DNA from: Bimastos eiseni
Taxonomy: Eukaryota > Annelida > Clitellata > Crassiclitellata > Lumbricidae
DNA: 64,000 nucleotides
Assembly (NCBI GenBank): GCA_959347315.1
Contig: OY365806.1
Span: 27,566,815 to 27,630,814, forward strand
Direction: 5' to 3'
How positions within the stretch are numbered: position 1 is the stretch's first letter; each line of letters starts with the position of its first letter. The position numbers and the translations under genes are program-made. This document shows positions 23,041 to 36,809 of the stretch, piece after piece. The notes under the pieces were generated by a model that saw only the letters and a list, made by a program, of their open reading frames with translations, was not told the DNA's origin and searched no databases.

Positions 23041-24262
23041 ATAAATAGATTGCTTTGACGATTGTTTTGCTTTTTGATTGGGTCAGTGGAAAGCTGGTGA
23101 GCCTGTGTCACGGGCAATCGACATAGCGATGGTTCGAATGAACCCTCAGCTGGATCAAACTTAAGTTGGTGGTCATCTGGCTCCGCGAGCTCTGATTTTG
23201 AGCTCTGTTTTTGAGGCTGCACTTGGGCATCTGGGGTAGATAAATAGATTGCTATGACGATTGTTTTGGTTTTTGATTGGGTCAGTGGAAAGCTGGTGAG
23301 CCTTTGTCAGCGGGCATTCGACATAGCGATGGTTCGAATGAACCCTCAGCTAGATCGAACTTCAGTTGATGGTCAGCTGGTTCCCCGAGCTCTGATTTTG
23401 AGCTCTGTTTTTGAGGCTGCACATGCGCATCTGGGGTAGATAAATAGATTGCTTTGACGATTGTTTTGCTTTTTGATTGGGTCAGTGGAAAGCTGGTGAG
23501 CCTGTGTCACGGGCAATCGACATAGCGATGGTTCGAATGAACCCTCAGCTGGATCAAACTTAAGTTGGTGGTCATCTGGCTCCGCGAGCTCTGATTTTGA
23601 GCTCTGTTTTTGAGGCTGCACTTGGGCATCTGGGGTAGATAAATAGATTGCTATGACGATTGTTTTGCTTTTTGATTGGGTCAGTGGAAAGCTGGCGAGC
23701 CTCTGTCAGCGGGCATTCGACATAGCCATGGTGCGAATGAACCCTCAGCTGGATCCAACTTCAGTTGATGGTCACCTGGTTCCGCGAGCTCTGATTTTGA
23801 GCAGTGATTTTGAGGCTGCACTTGCGCATCTGGGGTAGATAAATAGATTGCTATGACGATTGTTTTGCTTTTTGATTGAATCAGTGGAAAGCTGGTGAGC
23901 CTTGTCAGCGGGCATTCGACATAGCGATGGTTCGAATGAACCCTCAGCTGGATCCAACTTCAGTTGATGGTCAGCTGTTTCCGCGAGCTCTGCAGCCAGT
24001 GACTTTCCAGTCAGCAGATTTTGAGGCTACACTTGCGCATCTGGGGTAGATAAAAACATTGCTTTGACGATTGTTTTGCTTTTTGATTGGGTCAGTGGAA
24101 AGCTGGTGAGCCTGTGTCGCGGGCAATCGACATAGCGATGGTTCGAATGAACCCTCAGCTAGATCCAACTTCAGCTGATGGTCAGCTGGTTCCGCGAGCT
24201 CTGATTTTGAGCTCTGTTTTTGAGGCTGCACATGCGCATCTGGGGTAGATAAATAGATTGCT

Positions 24263-26083
24263 ATGACGATTGTTTTGCTTTTTGATTGGGTCAGTGGAAA
24301 GCTGGTGAGCCTTTGTCAGCGGGCATTCGACATAGCGATGGTTCGAATGAACCCTCAGCTAGATCCAACTTCAGTTGATGGTCAGCTGGTTCCGCGAGCT
24401 CTGATTTTGAGCTCTGTTTTTGAGGCTGCACTTGCGCATTTGGGGTAGATAAATGGATTGCTATGACGATTGTTTTGGTTTTTGATTGGGCCAGTGGAAA
24501 GCTGGTGAGCCTTTGTCAGCGGGCATTCGACATAGCGATGGTTCGAATGAACCCTCAGCTGGATCCAACTTGAGTTGATGGGCAGCTGGTTCCGCGAGCT
24601 CTGCAGCCAGTGACTTTCCACGCAGCAGATTTTGAGGCTGCACTTGCGCATCTAGGGTAGATAAATACATTGCTATGACGATTGTTTTGGTTTTTGATAG
24701 GGTCAGTGGAAAACTGGTGAGCCTTTGTCAGCGGGCATTCGACATAGCGATGGTTCGAATGAACCCTCAGCTTGATCCAACATCATTTGATGGTCAGCTG
24801 GTTCTGCGAGCTCTGATTTTGAGCTCTGATTTTGAGGCTGCACTTGCGCATCTGGGGTAGATAAATACATTGCTATGATGATTGTTTTTCTTTTTGATTG
24901 GGTCAGTGGAAAGCTGGTGAGCATTTGTCAGCGGGCATTCGACATAGCGATGGTTCGAATGAACCGTCAGCTAGATCAAGCTTCCGTTGATGGTCATCTG
25001 GTTCCGCGAGCTCTGATTTTGAGCTCTGATTTTGAGGCTGCACTTTGGCATCTGGGGTAGATAAATAGATTGCTATGACGATTGTTTTGCTTTTTGATTG
25101 GGTCAGTGGAAAGCTGGCGAGCCTCTGTCAGCGGGCATTCGACATAGCCATGGTGCGAATGAACCCTCAGCTGGATCCAACTTCAGTTGATGGTCACCTG
25201 GTTCCGCGAGCTCTGATTTTGAGCAGTGATTTTGAGGCTGCACTTGCGCATCTGGGGTAGATAAATAGATTGCTATGACGATTGTTTTGGTTTTTGATTG
25301 GGTCAGTGGAAAGCTGGTGAGCCTTGTCAGCGGGCATTCGACATAGCGATGGTTCGAATGAACCCTCAGCTGGATCCAACTTCAGTTGATGGTCAGCTGT
25401 TTCCGCGAGCTCTGCAGCCAGTGACTTTCCAGTCAGCAGATTTTGAGGCTACACTTGCGCATCTGGGGTAGATAAAAACATTGCTATGACGATTGTTTTG
25501 CTTTTTGATTATGTCAGTGGAAAACTGGTGAGCCTTTGTCAGCGGGCATTCGACATAGCGATGGTTCGAATGAACCCTCAGCTGGATCCAACTTCAGTTG
25601 ATGGTCAGCTGGTTCCGCGAGCTCTGATTTTGAGCTCTGAGTTTGAGGCTGCACTTGCGCATTTGGGGTAGATAAATAGATTGCTATGACGATTGTTTTG
25701 CTCTTTGATTGGGTTAGTGGAAAGCTGGCGAGCCTTTGTCAGCAGGCATTCGACATAGCGATGGTTCGAATGAACCCTCAGTTGGATCCAACTTCAGTTG
25801 ATGGTCAGCTGGTTTCGCGAGCTCTGCAGCCAGTGACTTTCCAGGCAGCAGATTTTGAGGCTGCACTTTCGCATCTGGGGTAGATAAATAGATTGCTATG
25901 ACGTTTGCTTTGGTTTTTGATTTTGTCAGCGGAAAGCTGGTGAGCCTTTTTCAGCGAGCATTCGAGATAGCGATGGTTCGAATGAACCCTCAGCTAGATC
26001 GAACTTCAGTTGATGGTCAGCTGGTTCCCCGAGCTCTGATTTTGAGCTCTGTTTTTGAGGCTGCACATGCGCATCTGGGGTAG
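24263..26083 (+). repeat. higher-order repeat core block, copy 3
   Basis: Same nine-monomer series, offset 3,043 bp from copy 2 (about 15 monomers). The monomers at 23254 and 23653 recur at 26297 and 26696 with the same offset, so the larger repeat extends beyond the core. Confidence 0.9.
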
Positions 26084-28115
26084 ATAAATAGATTGCTTTG
26101 ACGATTGTTTTGCTTTTTGATTGGGTCAGTGGAAAGCTGGTGAGCCTGTGTCACGGGCAATCGACATAGCGATGGTTCGAATGAACCCTCAGCTGGATCA
26201 AACTTAAGTTGGTGGTCATCTGGCTCCGCGAGCTCTGATTTTGAGCTCTGTTTTTGAGGCTGCACTTGGGCATCTGGGGTAGATAAATAGATTGCTATGA
26301 CGATTGTTTTGGTTTTTGATTGGGTCAGTGGAAAGCTGGTGAGCCTTTGTCAGCGGGCATTCGACATAGCGATGGTTCGAATGAACCCTCAGCTAGATCG
26401 AACTTCAGTTGATGGTCAGCTGGTTCCCCGAGCTCTGATTTTGAGCTCTGTTTTTGAGGCTGCACATGCGCATCTGGGGTAGATAAATAGATTGCTTTGA
26501 CGATTGTTTTGCTTTTTGATTGGGTCAGTGGAAAGCTGGTGAGCCTGTGTCACGGGCAATCGACATAGCGATGGTTCGAATGAACCCTCAGCTGGATCAA
26601 ACTTAAGTTGGTGGTCATCTGGCTCCGCGAGCTCTGATTTTGAGCTCTGTTTTTGAGGCTGCACTTGGGCATCTGGGGTAGATAAATAGATTGCTATGAC
26701 GATTGTTTTGCTTTTTGATTGGGTCAGTGGAAAGCTGGCGAGCCTCTGTCAGCGGGCATTCGACATAGCCATGGTGCGAATGAACCCTCAGCTGGATCGA
26801 ACTTCAGTTGATGGTCACCTGGTTCCGCGAGCTCTGATTTTGAGCAGTGATTTTGAGGCTGCACTTGCGCATCTGGGGTAGATAAATAGATTGCTATGAC
26901 GATTGTTTTGCTTTTTGATTGAATCAGTGGAAAGCTGGTGAGCCTTGTCAGCGGGCATTCGACATAGCGATGGTTCGAATGAACCCTCAGCTGGATCCAA
27001 CTTCAGTTGATGGTCAGCTGTTTCCGCGAGCTCTGCAGCCAGTGACTTTCCAGTCAGCAGATTTTGAGGCTACACTTGCGCATCTGGGGTAGATAAAAAC
27101 ATTGCTTTGACGATTGTTTTGCTTTTTGATTGGGTCAGTGGAAAGCTGGTGAGCCTGTGTCGCGGGCAATCGACATAGCGATGGTTCGAATGAACCCTCA
27201 GCTGGATCAAACTTAAGTTGATGGTCAGCTGGTTCCGCGAGCTCTGATTTTGAGCTCTGTTTTTGAGGCTGCACATGCGCATCTGGGGTAGATAAATAGA
27301 TTGCTATGACGATTGTTTTGCTTTTTGATTGGGTCAGTGGAAAGCTGGCGAGCCTCTGTCAGCGGGCATTCGACATAGCCATGGTGCGAATGAACCCTCA
27401 GCTGGATCCAACTTCAGTTGATGGTCACCTGGTTCCGCGAGCTCTGATTTTGAGCAGTGATTTTGAGGCTGCACTTGCGCATCTGGGGTAGATAAATAGA
27501 TTGCTATGACGATTGTTTTGCTTTTTGATTGAATCAGTGGAAAGCTGGTGAGCCTTGTCAGCGGGCATTCGACATAGCGATGGTTCGAATGAACCCTCAG
27601 CTGGATCCAACTTCAGTTGATGGTCAGCTGTTTCCGCGAGCTCTGCAGCCAGTGACTTTCCAGTCAGCAGATTTTGAGGCTACACTTGCGCATCTGGGGT
27701 AGATAAAAACATTGCTTTGACGATTGTTTTGCTTTTTGATTGGGTCAGTGGAAAGCTGGTGAGCCTGTGTCGCGGGCAATCGACATAGCGATGGTTCGAA
27801 TGAACCCTCAGCTGGATCAAACTTCAGTTGGTGGTCATCTGGCTCCGCGAGCTCTGATTTTGAGCTCTGTTTTTGAGGCTGCACTTGGGCATCTGGGGTA
27901 GATAAATAGATTGCTATGACGATTGTTTTGGTTTTTGATTGGGTCAGTGGAAAGCTGGTGAGCCTTTGTCAGCGGGCATTCGACATAGCGATGGTTCGAA
28001 TGAACCCTCAGCTAGATCCAACTTCAGCTGATGGTCAGCTGGTTCCGCGAGCTCTGATTTTGAGCTCTGTTTTTGAGGCTGCACATGCGCATTTGGGGTA
28101 GATAAATAGATTGCT

Positions 28116-29936
28116 ATGACGATTGTTTTGGTTTTTGATTGGGTCAGTGGAAAGCTGGTGAGCCTTTGTCAGCGGGCATTCGACATAGCGATGGTTCGAA
28201 TGAACCCTCAGCTAGATCCAACTTCAGTTGATGGTCAGCTGGTTCCGCGAGCTCTGATTTTGAGCTCTGTTTTTGAGGCTGCACTTGCGCATTTGGGGTA
28301 GATAAATGGATTGCTATGACGATTGTTTTGGTTTTTGATTGGGCCAGTGGAAAGCTGGTGAGCCTTTGTCAGCGGGCATTCGACATAGCGATGGTTCGAA
28401 TGAACCCTCAGCTGGATCCAACTTGAGTTGATGGGCAGCTGGTTCCGCGAGCTCTGCAGCCAGTGACTTTCCACGCAGCAGATTTTGAGGCTGCACTTGC
28501 GCATCTAGGGTAGATAAATACATTGCTATGACGATTGTTTTGGTTTTTGATAGGGTCAGTGGAAAACTGGTGAGCCTTTGTCAGCGGGCATTCGACATAG
28601 CGATGGTTCGAATGAACCCTCAGCTTGATCCAACATCATTTGATGGTCAGCTGGTTCTGCGAGCTCTGATTTTGAGCTCTGATTTTGAGGCTGCACTTGC
28701 GCATCTGGGGTAGATAAATACATTGCTATGATGATTGTTTTTCTTTTTGATTGGGTCAGTGGAAAGCTGGTGAGCATTTGTCAGCGGGCATTCGACATAG
28801 CGATGGTTCGAATGAACCGTCAGCTAGATCAAGCTTCCGTTGATGGTCATCTGGTTCCGCGAGCTCTGATTTTGAGCTCTGATTTTGAGGCTGCACTTTG
28901 GCATCTGGGGTAGATAAATAGATTGCTATGACGATTGTTTTGCTTTTTGATTGGGTCAGTGGAAAGCTGGCGAGCCTCTGTCAGCGGGCATTCGACATAG
29001 CCATGGTGCGAATGAACCCTCAGCTGGATCCAACTTCAGTTGATGGTCAGCTGGTTCCGCGAGCTCTGATTTTGAGCAGTGATTTTGAGGCTGCACTTGC
29101 GCATCTGGGGTAGATAAATAGATTGCTATGACGATTGTTTTGGTTTTTGATTGGGTCAGTGGAAAGCTGGTGAGCCTTGTCAGCGGGCATTCGACATAGC
29201 GATGGTTCGAATGAACCCTCAGCTGGATCCAACTTCAGTTGATGGTCAGCTGTTTCCGCGAGCTCTGCAGCCAGTGACTTTCCAGTCAGCAGATTTTGAG
29301 GCTACACTTGCGCATCTGGGGTAGATAAAAACATTGCTATGACGATTGTTTTGCTTTTTGATTATGTCAGTGGAAAACTGGTGAGCCTTTGTCAGCGGGC
29401 ATTCGACATAGCGATGGTTCGAATGAACCCTCAGCTGGATCCAACTTCAGTTGATGGTCAGCTGGTTCCGCGAGCTCTGATTTTGAGCTCTGAGTTTGAG
29501 GCTGCACTTGCGCATTTGGGGTAGATAAATAGATTGCTATGACGATTGTTTTGCTCTTTGATTGGGTTAGTGGAAAGCTGGCGAGCCTTTGTCAGCAGGC
29601 ATTCGACATAGCGATGGTTCGAATGAACCCTCAGTTGGATCCAACTTCAGTTGATGGTCAGCTGGTTTCGCGAGCTCTGCAGCCAGTGACTTTCCAGGCA
29701 GCAGATTTTGAGGCTGCACTTTCGCATCTGGGGTAGATAAATAGATTGCTTTGACGTTTGCTTTGGTTTTTGATTTTGTCAGCGGAAAGCTGGTGAGCCT
29801 TTTTCAGCGAGCATTCGAGATAGCGATGGTTCGAATGAACCCTCAGCTAGATCGAACTTCAGTTGATGGTCAGCTGGTTCCCCGAGCTCTGATTTTGAGC
29901 TCTGTTTTTGAGGCTGCACATGCGCATCTGGGGTAG
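28116..29936 (+). repeat. higher-order repeat core block, copy 4
   Basis: Same nine-monomer series, offset 3,853 bp from copy 3. A single start-codon change (TTGACGTTTGC in place of ATGACGTTTGC) is seen in the monomer at 29751. Confidence 0.9.
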
Positions 29937-31546
29937 ATAAATAGATTGCTTTGACGATTGTTTTGCTTTTTGATTGGGTCAGTGGAAAGCTGGTGAGCCT
30001 GTGTCACGGGCAATCGACATAGCGATGGTTCGAATGAACCCTCAGCTGGATCAAACTTAAGTTGGTGGTCATCTGGCTCCGCGAGCTCTGATTTTGAGCT
30101 CTGTTTTTGAGGCTGCACTTGCGCATCTGGGGTAGATAAATAGATTGCTATGACGATTGTTTTGGTTTTTGATTGGGTCAGTGGAAAGCTGGTGAGCCTT
30201 TGTCAGCGGGCATTCGACATAGCGATGGTTCGAATGAACCCTCAGCTAGATCCAACTTGAGTTGATGGTCAGCTGGTTCCGCGAGCTCTGATTTTGAGCT
30301 CTGTTTTTGAGGCTGCACATGCGCATCTGGGGTAGATAAATAGATTGCTATGACGATTGTTTTTCTTTTTGATTGGGTCAGTGGAAAGCTGGTGAGCCTG
30401 TGTCGCGGCCAATCGACATAGCGATGGTTCGAATGAACCCTCAGCTGGATCCAAACTCAGTTGATGGTCAGCTGCTTCCGCGAGCTCTGATTTTGATCTC
30501 TGTTTCTGAGACTGCACTTGCGCATCTGGGGTAGATAAATAGATTGCTATGACGATTGTTTTTCTTTTTGATTGGGTCAGTGGAAAGCTGGTGAGCCTGT
30601 GTCGCGGCCAATCGACATAGCGATGGTTCGAATGAACCCTCAGCTGGATCCAAACTCAGTTGATGGTCAGCTGCTTCCGCGAGCTCTGATTTTGATCTCT
30701 GTTTCTGAGACTGCACTTGCGCATCTGGGGTAGATAAATAGATTGCTATGACGATTGTTTTGCTTTTTGATTGGGTCAGTGGAAAGCTGGTGAGCCTGTG
30801 TCGCGGGCAATCGACATAGCGATGGTTCGAATGAACCCTCAGCTGGATCCAAACTCAGTTGATGGTCAGCTGCTTCCGCGAGCTCTCAATTTCAGCTCTG
30901 ATTTTGAGGCTGCACTTACGCATCTGGGGTAGATAAATAGATTGCTATGACGATTGTTTTGGTTTTTGATTGGGTCAGTGGAAAGCTGGTGAGCCTTTCT
31001 CAGCGGGCATTCGACATTGCGATGGTTCGAATGAACCCTAAGCTGGATCCAACTTCAGTTGATGGTCAGCTGTTTCCGCGAGCTCTGATTTTGAGCTCTG
31101 ATTTTGAGGCTGCACTTGCGCATCTGAGGTAGATAAACACATTGCGAAGACGATTGTTTTGCTTTTTGATTATGTCAGTGGAAAGCTGGTGAGCCTTTGT
31201 CAGCGGGCATTCGACATAGCGATGGTTCGAATGAACCCTCAGCTAGATCCAACTTCAGTTGATGGTCAGCTGGTTCCGCGAGCTCTGATTTTGAGCTCTG
31301 TTTTTGAGGCTGCACTTGCGCATCTGGGTTAGATAAATAGATTGCTATGACGATTGTTTTGGTTTTTGATTGGGTCAGTGGAAAGCTGGTGAGCCTTTGT
31401 CAGCGGGCATTCGACATAGCGATGGTTCGAATGAACCCTCAGCTAGATCCAACTTCAGTTGATGGTCATCTGGTTCCGCGAGCTCTGATTTTGAGCTCTG
31501 TTTTTGAGGCTGCACTTGGGCATCTGGGGTAGAAAAATAGATTGCT

Positions 31547-32760
31547 ATGACGATTGTTTCGGTTTTTGATTGGGTCAGTGGAAAGCTGGTGAGCCTTTGT
31601 CAGCGGGCATTCGACATAGCGATGGTTCGAGTGAACCCTCAGCTAGATCCAACTTCAGTCGATGGTCAGCTGCTTCCGCGAGCTCTGATTTTGAGCTCTG
31701 TTTTTGAGGCTGCACTTGCGCATCTGGGGTAGATAAATAGATTGGTATGAGGATTGTTTTGGTTTTTGATCGAGTCAGTGGAAAGCTGGCGAGCCTCTGT
31801 CAGCGGGCATTCGACATAGCGATGGCTCGAATGAACCCTCAGCTGGATCCAACTTCAGTTGATGGTCAGCTGGTTCCGCGAGCTTTGCAGCCAGTGACTT
31901 TCCAGGCAGCAGATTTTGAGGCTGCACTTGGGCATCTGGGGTAGATAAATAGATTGCTATGACGATTGTTTTGCTTTTCGATTGGGTCAGTGGAAAACTG
32001 GTGAGCCATTGTCAGCGGGCATTCGACATAGCGATGGGTCGAAAAAGCCCTCAGCTAGATCCAACTTCAGTTGATGGTCTGCTGGTTCCGCGAGCTCTGA
32101 TTTTGAGCTCTGTTTTTGAGGCTGCACATGCGCATCCGGGGTAGATAGATAGATTGCTATGACGATTGTTTAGCGTTTTGAATGGGTCAGTGGAAAGCTG
32201 GTGAGCCTGTGTCGCGGGCAATCGACATTGCGATGGTTCGAATGAACCCTCAGCTAGATACAACTTCAGTTGATGGTCAGCTGCTTCCGCGAGCTCTGAT
32301 TTTGAGCTCTGTTTCTGAGGCTGCACTTGCGCATCTGGGGTAGATAAATGGATTGCTATGACGATTGTTTTGCTTTTTGATTGGGTCAGTGGAAAGCTGG
32401 TGAGCTTTTGTCAGCGGGCATTCGACCTAGTGATTGTTCGAATGAACCCTCAGCTTGATCCAACTTCAGTTGATGGTCAGCTGGTTCCGCGAGCTCTCAT
32501 TTTGAGCTCTGAGTTTGAGGCTGCACTTGCGCATTTGGGGTAGATAAATAGATTGCTATGACGATTGTTTTGGTTTTTGATTGGGTCAGTGGAAAGCTGG
32601 TGAGCCTTTGTCAGCGGGCATTCGACATAGCGATGGTTCGAATGAACCCTCAGCTGGATCCAACTTGAGTTGATGGGCAGCTGGTTCCGCGAGCTCTGCA
32701 GCCAGTGACTTTCCACGCAGCAGATTTTGAGGCTGCACTTGCGCATCTGGGGTAGATAAA
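31547..32760 (+). repeat. second higher-order block, copy 1
   Basis: Monomers from 31547 to about 32760 recur at 38658-39871 with a constant offset of 7,111 bp. They include a monomer starting ATGAGGATTG and one with ATGGGTCGAAAAAGCCC. The later part recurs once more at 40880-41893 (offset 2,022 bp from the second copy). A different set of monomer variants from the first core block defines it. Confidence 0.85.
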
Positions 32761-33778
32761 TACATTGCTATGACGATTGTTTTGCTTTTTGATTGAATCA
32801 GTGGAAAGCTGGTGAGCCTTGTCAGCGGGCATTCGACATAGCGATGGTTCGAATGAACCCTCAGCTTGATCCAACATCATTTGATGGTCAGCTGGTTCTG
32901 CGAGCTCTGATTTTGAGCTCTGATTTTGAGGCTGCACTTGCGCATCTGGGGTAGAAAAATAGATTGCTATGATGATTGTTTTTCTTTTTGATTGGGTCAG
33001 TGGAAAGCTGGTGAGCATTTGTCAGCGGGCATTCGACATGGCGATGGTTCGAATGAACCCTCAGCTAGGTCAAGCTTCCGTTGATGGTCATCTGGTTCCG
33101 CGAGCTCTGATTTTGAGCAGTGATTTTGAGGCTGCACTTGCGCATCTGGGGTAGATAAATAGATTGCTATGACGATTGTTTTGCTTTTTCATTGAATCAG
33201 TGGAAAGCTGGTGAGCCTTGTCAGCGGGCATTCGACATAGCGATGGTTCGAATGAACCCTCAGCTGGATCCAACTTCAGTTGATGGTCAGCTGTTTCCGC
33301 GAGCTCTGCAGCCAGTGACTTTCCAGTCAGCAGATTTTGAGGCTACACTTGCGCATCTGGGGTAGATAAAAACATTGCTTTGACGATTGTTTTGCTTTTT
33401 GATTGGGTCAGTAGAAAGCTGGTGAGCCTGTGTCGCGGGCAATCGACATAGCGATGGTTCGAATGAACCCTCAGCTGGATCAAACTTAAGTTGGTGGTCA
33501 TCTGGCTCCGCGAGCTCTGATTTTGAGCTCTGTTTTTGAGGCTGCACTTGGGCATCTGGGGTAGATAAATAGATTGCTATGACGATTGTTTTGGTTTTTG
33601 ATTGGGTCAGTGGAAAGATGGTGAGCCTTTGTCAGCGGGCATTCGACATAGCGATGGTTCGAATGAACCCTCAGCTAGATCCAACTTCAGCTGATGGTCA
33701 GCTGGTTCCGCGAGCTCTGATTTTGAGCTCTGTTTTTGAGGCTGCACATGCGCATTTGGGGTAGATAAATAGATTGCT

Positions 33779-35599
33779 ATGACGATTGTTTTGGTTTTTG
33801 ATTGGGTCAGTGGAAAGCTGGTGAGCCTTTGTCAGCGGGCATTCGACATAGCGATGGTTCGAATGAACCCTCAGCTAGATCCAACTTCAGTTGATGGTCA
33901 GCTGGTTCCGCGAGCTCTGATTTTGAGCTCTGTTTTTGAGGCTGCACTTGCGCATTTGGGGTAGATAAATGGATTGCTATGACGATTGTTTTGGTTTTTG
34001 ATTGGGCCAGTGGAAAGCTGGTGAGCCTTTGTCAGCGGGCATTCGACATAGCGATGGTTCGAATGAACCCTCAGCTGGATCCAACTTGAGTTGATGGGCA
34101 GCTGGTTCCGCGAGCTCTGCAGCCAGTGACTTTCCACGCAGCAGATTTTGAGGCTGCACTTGCGCATCTAGGGTAGATAAATACATTGCTATGACGATTG
34201 TTTTGGTTTTTGATAGGGTCAGTGGAAAACTGGTGAGCCTTTGTCAGCGGGCATTCGACATAGCGATGGTTCGAATGAACCCTCAGCTTGATCCAACATC
34301 ATTTGATGGTCAGCTGGTTCTGCGAGCTCTGATTTTGAGCTCTGATTTTGAGGCTGCACTTGCGCATCTGGGGTAGATAAATAGATTGCTATGATGATTG
34401 TTTTTATTTTTGATTGGGTCAGTGGAAAGCTGGTGAGCATTTGTCAGCGGGCATTCGACATCGCGATGGTTCGAATGAACCGTCAGCTAGATCAAGCTTC
34501 CGTTGATGGTCATCTGGTTCCGCGAGCTCTGATTTTGAGCTCTGATTTTGAGGCTGCACTTTGGCATCTGGGGTAGATAAATAGATTGCTATGACGATTG
34601 TTTTGCTTTTTGATTGGGTCAGTGGAAAGCTGGCGAGCCTCTGTCAGCGGGCATTCGACATAGCCATGGTGCGAATGAACCCTCAGCTGGATCCAACTTC
34701 AGTTGATGGTCACCTGGTTCCGCGAGCTCTGATTTTGAGCAGTGATTTTGAGGCTGCACTTGCGCATCTGGGGTAGATAAATAGATTGCTATGACGATTG
34801 TTTTGGTTTTTGATTGGGTCAGTGGAAAGCTGGTGAGCCTTGTCAGCGGGCATTCGACATAGCGATGGTTCGAATGAACCCTCAGCTGGATCCAACTTCA
34901 GTTGATGGTCAGCTGTTTCCGCGAGCTCTGCAGCCAGTGACTTTCCAGTCAGCAGATTTTGAGGCTACACTTGCGCATCTGGGGTAGATAAAAACATTGC
35001 TATGACGATTGTTTTGCTTTTTGATTATGTCAGTAGAAAACTGGTGAGCCTTTGTCAGCGGGCATTCGACATAGCGATGGTTCGAATGAACCCTCAGCTG
35101 GATCCAACTTCAGTTGATGGTCAGCTGGTTCCGCGAGCTCTGATTTTGAGCTCTGAGTTTGAGGCTGCACTTGCGCATTTGGTGTAGGTAAATAGATTGC
35201 TATGACGATTGTTTTGCTCTTTGATTGGGTTAGTGGAAAGCTGGTGAGCCTTTGTCAGCAGGCATTCGACATAGCGATGGTTCGAATGAACCCTCAGTTG
35301 GATCCAACTTCAGTTGATGGTCAGCTGGTTTCGCGAGCTCTGCAGCCAGTGACTTTCCAGGCAGCAGATTTTGAGGCTGCACTTTCGCATCTGGGGTAGA
35401 TAAATAGATTGCTATGACGTTTGCTTTGGTTTTTGATTTTGTCAGCGGAAAGCTGGTGAGCCTTTTTCAGCGAGCATTCGAGATAGCGATGGTTCGAATG
35501 AACCCTCAGCTAGATCGAACTTCAGTTGATGGTCAGCTGGTTCCCCGAGCTCTGATTTTGAGCTCTGTTTTTGAGGCTGCACATGCGCATCTGGGGTAG
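33779..35599 (+). repeat. higher-order repeat core block, copy 5
   Basis: Same nine-monomer series, offset 5,663 bp from copy 4. It carries more private changes than copies 1-4, for example CAGTAGAAAACTGG at about 35031 and GGTGTAGGTAAATAG at about 35181, as expected towards the less homogenised part of the array. Confidence 0.88.
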
Positions 35600-36809
35600 A
35601 TAAATAGATTGCTTTGACGATTGTTTTGCTTTTTGATTGGGTCAGTGGAAAGCTGGTGAGCCTGTGTCGCGGGCAATCGACATAGCGATGGTTCGAATGA
35701 ACCCTCAGCTGGATCAAACTTAAGTTGGTGGTCATCTGGCTCCGCGAGCTCTGATTTTGAGCTCTGTTTTTGAGGCTGCACTTGCGCATCTGGGGTAGAT
35801 AAATAGATTGCTATGACGATTGTTTTGGTTTTTGATTGGGTCAGTGGAAAGCTGGTGAGCCTTTGTCAGCGGGCATTCGACATAGCGATGGTTCGAATGA
35901 ACCCTCAGCTAGATCCAACTTCAGCTGATGGTCAGCTGGTTCCGCGAGCTCTGATTTTGAGCTCTGTTTTTGAGGCTGCACATGCGCATCTGGGGTAGAT
36001 AAATAGATTGCTATGACGATTGTTTTTCTTTTTGCTTGGGTCAGTGGAAAGCTGGTGAGCCTGTGTCGCGGCCAATCGACATAGCGATGGTTCGAATGAA
36101 CCCTCAGCTGGATCCAAACTCAGTTGATGGTCAGCTGCTTCCGCGAGCTCTGATTTTGATCTCTGTTTCTGAGACTGCACTTGCGCATCTGGGGTAGATA
36201 AATAGATTGCTATGACGATTGTTTTGCTTTTTGATTGGGTCAGTGGAAAGCTGGTGAGCCTGTGTCGCGGGCAATCGACATAGCGATGGTTCGAATGAAC
36301 CCTCAGCAGGATCCAACTTCAGTTGATGGTCCGCTGGTTCCGCGAGCTCTGAATTTGAGCTCTGATTTTGAGGCTGCACTTACGCATCTGGGGTAGATAA
36401 ATAGATTGCTATGACGATTGTTTGGTTTTTGATTGGGTCAGTGGAAAGCTGGTGAGCCTTTCTCAGCGGGCATTCGACATTGCGATGGTTCGAATGAACC
36501 TTAAGCTGGATCCAACTTCAGTTGATGGTCAGCTGTTTCCGCGAGCTCTGATTTTGAGCTCTGATTTTGAGGCTGCACTTGCGCATCTGAGGTAGATAAA
36601 CACATTGCGAAGACGATTGTTTTGCTTTTTGATTATGTCAGTGGAAAGCTGGTGAGCCTTTGTCAGCGGGCATTCGACATAGCGATGGTTCGAATGAACC
36701 CTCAGTTTGATCCAACTTCAGTTGATGGTCAGCTGGTTCCGCGAGCTCTGATTTTGAGCTCTGCTTTTGAGGCTGCACTTGCGCATCTGGGTTAGATAAA
36801 TAGATTGCT

